Below, one piece after another: positions 58,171 through 64,000 of a stretch of DNA of 64,000 bases. The translations under genes and the position numbers were made by a program. The stretch's first letter is position 1. Every line of letters starts with the position of its first letter. Under the pieces are notes generated by a model. It was not told the origin of the DNA and ran no database searches. It worked only from the letters and a program-made list of their open reading frames with translations. This stretch comes from Flavobacteriales bacterium (GTDB lineage Bacteria; Bacteroidota; Bacteroidia; Flavobacteriales_G; Salibacteraceae), in NCBI GenBank assembly GCA_013204105.1, contig JABMOM010000025.1, positions 1 to 64,000 on the forward strand, given 5' to 3'.

Positions 58171-61100
58171 TCAGGACAAGGTTTGTTTCACAAATACGGT
58201 TACGGCTTTCACCCTTCCCGTTCGTTGGAAGATGTCCTTGGAATCGTTGAGGTTCAAGCGGCCATCAGAATAGCTGTGCTGCGAACCATCTGCGTAGTGC
58301 ACTTCGGCGCGGCCGTCATCCCCGAGCGAGTAAACGACCGGAATTTGACAATACGTAAAGGCCATGGATCCACTGGGAACCTCCACCTTGTTCACCTTTC
58401 CTTCATGATCATAATACGACAGAGTTGCCGCTTCCTTGAGGAATTCCGAAGCCCGAAGAATGATCGGCTGAAAGGCAAGTCTACCCTCCTTCACAAAAAC
58501 GCCCAGCTCCGCCCATCGGTTGATGATGTCTTCCTTGACCTGTCCGGTCATACCCGGTTGCTGTGCCCCCGCATACTTCGGTGTATGCGAATACGCATCC
58601 GTTGGAAAGGCTCCATACAGCTTTGGTGATTTATTGACTCCGATTCCAGCCCGTATTTCGTAGTAGTGTTCTACCAGTTGACCGATGACTCCGGCATCTG
58701 CTCCATGATCGTTGGCCGCGATGATGTTTTCTTGCGCTGACAGTAAGAGCTTGGACACCATGTGCCAATAGATACTTCCCAATCCTTCGTAGCCGTAAAA
58801 TGTCCCCGATCTGCCCGTGAATGATCGGTGATCAAACACTGTCTCAAACGCTTCCATCAGCTGCTTTTTGTCCTTTCGCGATGTTGCTCCAAACTCCTTT
58901 TCATCCAAGGCATTCAACGCGTGCAGCAGGTCTTTTTCATTGTGGAAAGAGCCGTTGAAATGCAATTTTCCGTTGATGTCTCGCTCGATGATCGAAGTAT
59001 CGTCCTTGGCGAGGAGCGCCTCCACGAGGGCCGACCCTTCCACCAAGGCTGGCTCGATCGTGTTCTTCTCTAGGAAAGGCGCCAATTCGCGGTCTGGATA
59101 AAGCATATAACTGTACTGATCCGGTCTGAACATAGCGCTTCCTTTGAGGGCATGCAAAACGTTCAAGGCTTCCTCCGGTGGCAAATACTTTGCACTGAGC
59201 ACCGCCACTTGTCCCTCCAGCATTTCGTAAAGGTGTTCTACCGATGCAGAGCGCTCAGACAGACTCACCAGGTTATAAGAATGGTAAAGACCATCTAATC
59301 GTTTGTTCTTGTCAATCGCGTGCTCTAGAAAGCGATTGGCCTTCGTAAAGAAGGCCAAGATATCGTCCACGGAAAGGGTACGCTTGTCTCCTGTAAATCC
59401 AGCATAGGCCGTTGTACGATAATGCTCCCCTGCGATGCCAAAATCATCCATCAAATGTCGTCGGCGTTGATCGGAAAATCCGCTGGTCAAACATTCCTCG
59501 TAATTCTGAAAACCGCGGTTCAAGGCATCCAAAAGATCTACCACGGGCTTGTTGATCTCATAACTATTGACCTCCAAATCGCTGAAAAGCGTCGGGCAAA
59601 AGCTGAGCAAACGTCGTAAGTAGTACAAGGTAACCATGCTTACCCCGTTGCCGACGAGTGCGTTGTTGGCATCGTTCCATTCTGGCCGTTGGGTGTTCAG
59701 CCAAATGCCAGCCTCGGGAACGAAGTTGTAAAGCTTGGTCAGGATCATCACCAAGAGCTTTTCAGTGAGGTTTACCTGCAGCAATTTTCCCTTGTCCGTC
59801 CAAATCATCTTACCATCCGAGCCCACCTTGCGCACCCGTTCACCGATCTTTCTATCGAGGTCGTGGTCGAAGTCTATGGTGTCTTTCGGATTGCTGGTGA
59901 TGGCATCATACCCCTTGATCCGGTAGGGCACATTGGCATAGGTGAAAGACTTCTGTGCCAATAGGGATCGAAGGCGTTTTGGATGGTAGTTGACCGAGAA
60001 CTCAAGGAATTTCGTGAGGTAGATGACCTGATGATCTCCCCAATATCCGATGTAAGACCAAGGATCATCTGGCTCGATTACCTCCCAATCAATTCCATCT
60101 CGCGTGATGCGATAGGGATTGTATCCGTCAATGGTAGAGGCATTCACGAATTTGGAAATCATGCCGAGGGTGAATTCAGGATAGCTGAACGCTAAGGCTT
60201 CCCAGTTCTGGAAAATGTCGCGCCAGTTGCCCTCGTAATTCCTCGATTTCTCTCCCAAAGCATTGCGGGTTTCAATGGAGAAGTAATTCCACGGCCTACT
60301 CGGATCACCGTGCCTTCGGCTGAAAGAGAGGGGCAAGTACTCGGAATAGTATCGCATCAAGTCTTTTTTCTGCGTGGCCGTCAGAAAGTACCTGAGCTGG
60401 TGGTAAGAAATTTTCGGGGGCAATTCGCTTAGCGTAGAACGATGCGTGCGATACCCTTCTTCATTCATCCGCTTTACGTGGGCAACAAAGTCTTTGGTCT
60501 CGATCTCGTATTGGTCGTCAAAGGTTCCTCCGCGCATGATGTTGAAGAGCACGTTGGAGAAATGCCTTCCCGTGCTTAATCGATCATTTGAAAGTTGGAT
60601 GCCGTCGGTCATGCCGATCTTTTTGCGCAGCCCTTCCTTGTCCTTCGCTATATCAGCGTTGACCGCTGCTAAGATCGCCTGCTTGTCCTGCAGGTCTTTA
60701 CGCAAGGATTCGATCTCCTTTGCCGATTGGTTCACCTCGGAAACAATGACCCATTCTTTTTTCGCTTTAGGAGCTAAAGACAGGGTCTTGTGTATGAAAT
60801 AAGCGCCTTTCGTCGCTTTGATGTCTTCTTCTTGGACGATGTCTCCGCCCCTTCTGAAATGTCCCAGTTGATTGGTGCTCAACAAGATGGCATCTTGATC
60901 CAGGCCAGCGCTCCATACGGTGGTTGCTTTCAACGCCTCACTCGGCTCAGCCTTGTCCACGACCATTGAACTCAGCGAAAAGATCCCCAAGCCATTTTCG
61001 GTGTCCAGTTCATTGCGCTTGTACGCATCAACCAGGGTGCTCCTAAAATTCTGCAGGTTGCTGTCAATGCCATAGGGAAGCACATTCATAATGCCATCGA

Positions 61101-61632
61101 GCAATTCCACTTGCAGGTCTCGATCGCTGTCGTTGATCAGCTGAGAGCGCCGCACGATGCCATAGCGATCTGAAAACATCCAACCGTAGCGGTAGGTAAG
61201 ACCCAATTGTTCGTTGCGCTTCTCGAAGACAATCTTGTTTCCCTCTCGATTCTTGTACAACTTACTCGTGGTAGGATACACGCCTCGATAGTGTTCTGCA
61301 AAAGGCTCCCATAGAAATGCATGGTCTCCTTCGCGCACTCGGAAGATCGCTTTGGCTCCGGTCTGTCCAGCAGAGTCGGTGATTTTATCGTCGGTGTAGT
61401 AGGGGAATACCGCGTTGTCTGGATTTCTCCTACCTGCTGACAGCGCTCCATTACTCGAGAGGAAGAGCCAGTGGTCTGACGAACTCACGATGGTCATGAA
61501 AAAGGGTGGCATGCGATCAAAATGATTGATCACGAAAAAATCCTCTCCCTCCAGGCTGGTATAGGCACCGGTAATCTCCTTCTCTACTATGTGCATTGGG
61601 GTCAACCCAAGGCGTACTTCATTCTTTGCCAT
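58171..61632 (-). CDS. large (alpha/alpha)6-barrel-like protein of a beta-glucan locus
   Basis: The 1153-residue protein has no signal peptide, so it is cytoplasmic. The first about 280 residues form a beta-rich domain ('FFVINHFDRMPPFFMTIVSSSDHWLFLSSNGALSAGRRNPDNAVFPYYTDDKI'), like the N-terminal super-sandwich of GH94 phosphorylases. A helical middle has 'RPWNYFSIETRNALGEKSRNYEGNWRDIFQNWEALAFSYPEF', and 'WLNTQRPEWNDANNALVGNGVSMVTLYYLRRLL' looks like an (alpha/alpha)6 barrel. I read it as a distant relative of GH94-type glycoside phosphorylases with unassigned activity. It is ten bases downstream of the GH30 gene. Confidence 0.6.
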   Translation of the reverse strand: MAKNEVRLGLTPMHIVEKEITGAYTSLEGEDFFVINHFDRMPPFFMTIVSSSDHWLFLSSNGALSAGRRNPDNAVFPYYTDDKITDSAGQTGAKAIFRVREGDHAFLWEPFAEHYRGVYPTTSKLYKNREGNKIVFEKRNEQLGLTYRYGWMFSDRYGIVRRSQLINDSDRDLQVELLDGIMNVLPYGIDSNLQNFRSTLVDAYKRNELDTENGLGIFSLSSMVVDKAEPSEALKATTVWSAGLDQDAILLSTNQLGHFRRGGDIVQEEDIKATKGAYFIHKTLSLAPKAKKEWVIVSEVNQSAKEIESLRKDLQDKQAILAAVNADIAKDKEGLRKKIGMTDGIQLSNDRLSTGRHFSNVLFNIMRGGTFDDQYEIETKDFVAHVKRMNEEGYRTHRSTLSELPPKISYHQLRYFLTATQKKDLMRYYSEYLPLSFSRRHGDPSRPWNYFSIETRNALGEKSRNYEGNWRDIFQNWEALAFSYPEFTLGMISKFVNASTIDGYNPYRITRDGIDWEVIEPDDPWSYIGYWGDHQVIYLTKFLEFSVNYHPKRLRSLLAQKSFTYANVPYRIKGYDAITSNPKDTIDFDHDLDRKIGERVRKVGSDGKMIWTDKGKLLQVNLTEKLLVMILTKLYNFVPEAGIWLNTQRPEWNDANNALVGNGVSMVTLYYLRRLLSFCPTLFSDLEVNSYEINKPVVDLLDALNRGFQNYEECLTSGFSDQRRRHLMDDFGIAGEHYRTTAYAGFTGDKRTLSVDDILAFFTKANRFLEHAIDKNKRLDGLYHSYNLVSLSERSASVEHLYEMLEGQVAVLSAKYLPPEEALNVLHALKGSAMFRPDQYSYMLYPDRELAPFLEKNTIEPALVEGSALVEALLAKDDTSIIERDINGKLHFNGSFHNEKDLLHALNALDEKEFGATSRKDKKQLMEAFETVFDHRSFTGRSGTFYGYEGLGSIYWHMVSKLLLSAQENIIAANDHGADAGVIGQLVEHYYEIRAGIGVNKSPKLYGAFPTDAYSHTPKYAGAQQPGMTGQVKEDIINRWAELGVFVKEGRLAFQPIILRASEFLKEAATLSYYDHEGKVNKVEVPSGSMAFTYCQIPVVYSLGDDGRAEVHYADGSQHSYSDGRLNLNDSKDIFQRTGRVKAVTVFVKQTLS

Positions 61633-61642
61633 GTATCTCTCT

Positions 61643-63136
61643 CTACTGATGTCCTTCTATTACGATCGACTGCAGTGCTGCTGCATCGATCTCCATTACT
61701 TTGCTTTTGCCTCCTTCAACCAGTCTAAACTGCTTGGGCGTGTCGGTCATGTTAAGCGCTACTACACAAACACTACCATCTGGGTTTTGGGCGGCCGTGA
61801 CCATGAGGTCTTTATCCGTGACGGCATGTCCAATGCGCCTAGCACCCGGTCGAATGTATTTACTAAAATGCGCCATTACATAATACAATGGGGTATAGTA
61901 CACTTCATCCGCAGCGGTATCAACAATGACGGGCGCCACGCACCAATTGTCGGCGAGGTTTGGCCCGCCGTTTCGATCGAGGACCATGTTCCAGTCGATC
62001 CAGCCATCAACCCAAGCATTCATGCAACCGATGATGTCTCTTGCATACCGATAGACAGGGATATATTTCGGGTGATTCGCCTTGTTTTCAGGCTTGGCCC
62101 AATCCCAGCCCCAATCTGTTGCTTCTTTCGACCAATACCAATTGTCATCTTTCCAATGCGGCACTTCAGAATCCACGCAGCCTTCTGTGTGCATGAGGTG
62201 CAAATCAGGCGCTAGGTTGTGCGTGTGCTCCAGTGAAGCTGGAAACCAATCGACGGTGCCTGTATACCAATGCACGGCTGTGCCTGCCACAAATGGGCGT
62301 AGCTCTTGATCCGTCAGCAATGCGTCGGCCCATTCTTCGAGTTCTTCTCCTCGGTTTTGATCGTACAAAAGAATGCGCTGCTCCAAGCCTGCATCGCGCA
62401 ACGCTGGCCCCAAATGGTGCTTCACAAAAGAGCCCATTTGCTGAGGCGTGTAGAGCATGCTCTCCCAGTTGGAGTCATTCCCCAAAGGTTCGTTCTCTAC
62501 GGTGAATCCCCAGATATCAATTCCTTGTTCGCGGTAAGCTTCTGTGTATTTGACGAAGAACCTCGCCCATGTGTCGTAGTACTCCTCTGCCAAGGATCCC
62601 GCATTCCAGGCATCGTTGGTTTTCATCCACGGCGGCGCCGTCCAAGGAGAAGCGATGATCTTGAAGCCATCCTTGGATATGTCCATGGCATCCTTGATCA
62701 TGGGGATAAGATCTGGCAAGTCCTCCCGCACGCTGAACGAATCGAGCATGGTGTCGCCAGGAATGGGTGCATAGCTGTAGTTACCCAGCGAAAAATCGCA
62801 GCTGTTCATATGGGTACGCGTGAGGGAATAAGCTGCTCCCTCTTCAGAGAAATAGGCTTCCAGCACCTCCTGTCTGTTGGCAGGACTTAACTGAGAAAGC
62901 ACAAAGGCCGAGGATTCGGTAAATGCGCCTCCAAATCCTGTAATGACCTGGAATGTCTGCTCGGGAAAGAGGGTGACAGAATCCAGCACTTCAGTCTCGA
63001 TGGATTGCTCCGTTTTGACCGTGAGCTTATCTCCGCCTTTTGAACTTTGGTACACAGTGAGCGACAGCTCTTCCTCAACAGGTGACGTGCACCGGATCAG
63101 GAAGACCAGCCCAAGTATAACAGAAGCAGTTCTCAT
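61643..63136 (-). CDS. GH30-family glycoside hydrolase (beta-1,6-glucanase-like) lipoprotein
   Basis: The 497-residue protein has an N-terminal lipoprotein-like signal (LGLVFLIRC, non-standard Arg before Cys). It has 'ITGFGGAFTESSAFVLSQL', 'PWTAPPWMKTNDAWNAGSL', acid/base Glu216 in FTVENEP and nucleophile Glu318 in LMHTEGC, the GH30 catalytic pair, then a beta-sandwich C-terminus. GH30 enzymes cut beta-1,6-glucan or glucosylceramide; next to a GH16 laminarinase it fits side-chain removal from laminarin. It overlaps the GH16 stop by four bases (ATGA). Confidence 0.9.
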   Translation of the reverse strand: MRTASVILGLVFLIRCTSPVEEELSLTVYQSSKGGDKLTVKTEQSIETEVLDSVTLFPEQTFQVITGFGGAFTESSAFVLSQLSPANRQEVLEAYFSEEGAAYSLTRTHMNSCDFSLGNYSYAPIPGDTMLDSFSVREDLPDLIPMIKDAMDISKDGFKIIASPWTAPPWMKTNDAWNAGSLAEEYYDTWARFFVKYTEAYREQGIDIWGFTVENEPLGNDSNWESMLYTPQQMGSFVKHHLGPALRDAGLEQRILLYDQNRGEELEEWADALLTDQELRPFVAGTAVHWYTGTVDWFPASLEHTHNLAPDLHLMHTEGCVDSEVPHWKDDNWYWSKEATDWGWDWAKPENKANHPKYIPVYRYARDIIGCMNAWVDGWIDWNMVLDRNGGPNLADNWCVAPVIVDTAADEVYYTPLYYVMAHFSKYIRPGARRIGHAVTDKDLMVTAAQNPDGSVCVVALNMTDTPKQFRLVEGGKSKVMEIDAAALQSIVIEGHQ

Positions 63137-64000
63137 TTCTTTTGGTAAACCCTAACGTAATCTAATACATAACGATGGCGATCGTAGGTAGAATCGATGC
63201 CTTTCGCACCGCCCCATCCACCGCCAACGGCTAGATTGACAATGATGTTTTGTGGTTCATTGAAGGGCCACTCTAAACTGTCCGCAGTTTTGTCGTAGGT
63301 GTAATAATGCTCTCCATCCAAATACCCATGGATGGCATCGGGATACCATTCAATGGCGTAGGTATGAAAGACCGTGTTCATGCTGTCTACGGCAATTTCG
63401 CTTCCGATCTGATTGCCTTGCTTGAAGTAATACGCTCGGGTATGGCATGTAGCGTGATTCAATCCAGCCCCGGTCGAGTCATCGATCTCATATCCCACAC
63501 ATTCCAAGACATCTATCTCACCGCAGTAGGGCCAGGAAATCTCATCCCGGTAGGCATCTCCGAGCAGCCAGCCGGCTGCCCACGTGCCTCGTCCTTCCGG
63601 CACCATCGCCCGAAATTCAATCCGACCATAGGTAAAGGAGGTCTTTCCTTGTGTAGTGAGTCGTGTCGAGGTCCAAGGCTGACCCATGTCATCGCGCAAT
63701 GCTTCGATGATGAGGTGACCGTTTTCCTGTCGGGCATTTTCCTGTCGGGCATCCGTGTAATACTGCGGCTCATTGTTTCCCCATCCCCAATTTCCGACAT
63801 TATACGTCCATTTGTTGGGGTCAGGCAAGCCCGTTCCGTCAAATTCATCCGACCAGACCAATTCCCATGCATCTCCTTCCATGGATTGTGTCATCTGCTC
63901 GGGTGTTTCGGAATGGGTTGACATCAATTCGAATACGACACTGTCTAGGGTCATTTCCTTATTGGCATGGACGAACATCTTGTGCTCGCCTGTAGCCAAG
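63133..64000 (-). CDS. GH16-family beta-1,3-glucanase (laminarinase-like), C-terminal part
   Basis: Only the last about 289 residues are in the window; the gene continues past the right edge. It shows 'WELVWSDEFDGTGLPDPNKWTYN', the GH16 catalytic motif GEIDVLEC (Glu-x-Asp-x-x-Glu), 'HATCHTRAYYFKQG' and 'FNEPQNIIVNLAVGGGWGG'. The residues before it ('VHANKEMTLDSVVFELM') look like the end of a carbohydrate-binding beta-sandwich. The DNA carries a 15-base tandem duplication (63722-63751) adding five residues, ARQENARQEN. It is the first visible gene of the operon. Confidence 0.9.
   Translation of the reverse strand, partial: LATGEHKMFVHANKEMTLDSVVFELMSTHSETPEQMTQSMEGDAWELVWSDEFDGTGLPDPNKWTYNVGNWGWGNNEPQYYTDARQENARQENGHLIIEALRDDMGQPWTSTRLTTQGKTSFTYGRIEFRAMVPEGRGTWAAGWLLGDAYRDEISWPYCGEIDVLECVGYEIDDSTGAGLNHATCHTRAYYFKQGNQIGSEIAVDSMNTVFHTYAIEWYPDAIHGYLDGEHYYTYDKTADSLEWPFNEPQNIIVNLAVGGGWGGAKGIDSTYDRHRYVLDYVRVYQKK
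63722..63751 (+). repeat. perfect 15-bp tandem duplication inside the GH16 gene
   Basis: TTTTCCTGTCGGGCA occurs twice in direct tandem. In the gene it duplicates five residues in frame, near the start of the catalytic domain. Confidence 0.85.

Overview
The window looks like a chromosome segment of a marine-type member of the Bacteroidota, probably Flavobacteriales. This rests on several sequence features: secreted proteins with type IX secretion C-terminal domains (33432-37412, 38007-39971, 42493-43359, 54631-55668), lineage-typical families (DUF2480, long PurF variant), and Bacteroidota-type -7 promoter elements (TAnnTTTG) just upstream of many genes. No replication origin, rRNA operon, phage or transposase gene is visible.

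Layout. 1-3547 is a cassette array of integron type: three complete attC-like sites and the right part of a fourth, carrying a four-gene cassette (DUF4177-like, YidD-like, NfeD, SPFH), a toxin-antitoxin cassette and a one-gene membrane-protein cassette. No integrase is in the window, so it is either the distal part of an integron whose intI lies to the left, or an integrase-less attC cluster. 3559-15421 holds the most striking locus: a single 2807-residue highly reducing type I polyketide synthase (KS-AT-DH-cMT-psiKR-ER-KR-ACP-TE), a Sfp-type phosphopantetheinyl transferase and a fatty acyl-AMP/CoA ligase on the minus strand, facing a convergent PlsC-like acyltransferase. Together they suggest a methyl-branched polyketide lipid, but the product is unknown.

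16016-26888 is a mixed accessory stretch: DoxX-like proteins, a penicillin-binding-protein-like serine hydrolase, a PatB/MalY C-S lyase, two tandem PPK2 polyphosphate kinases, an SGNH hydrolase, a MerT-MerP fusion without MerA, and a pair of coupled cysteine-rich lipoproteins. 27068-30194 is a tightly packed housekeeping run (panD, LPG-synthase-like membrane protein, heptose-1-P adenylyltransferase, sufE, DUF59, DUF2480). 31370-44905 contains purF, two giant surface or secreted proteins, a two-component system with a divergent secreted protein, and two kynurenine-pathway enzymes (HAAO and an ALDH8-type aminomuconate-semialdehyde dehydrogenase) that are not adjacent.

44919-45412 is a GxxExxY nuclease-fold gene framed by imperfect inverted GC-rich repeats. 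45538-49485 is a minus-strand phenylacetate-catabolism operon fragment (paaY, YciI-like, unknown, paaZ, ABM-like). 49617-49689 is the initiator tRNA with a strong promoter and terminator, followed by what looks like a decayed tRNA copy. Then come pheT, a putative SbtA bicarbonate transporter with a small coiled-coil partner and divergent LysR regulator, several small enzymes, and at 58171-64000 a beta-glucan utilisation operon (GH16, GH30, and a large (alpha/alpha)6-barrel-like protein) suited to laminarin-type glucan.
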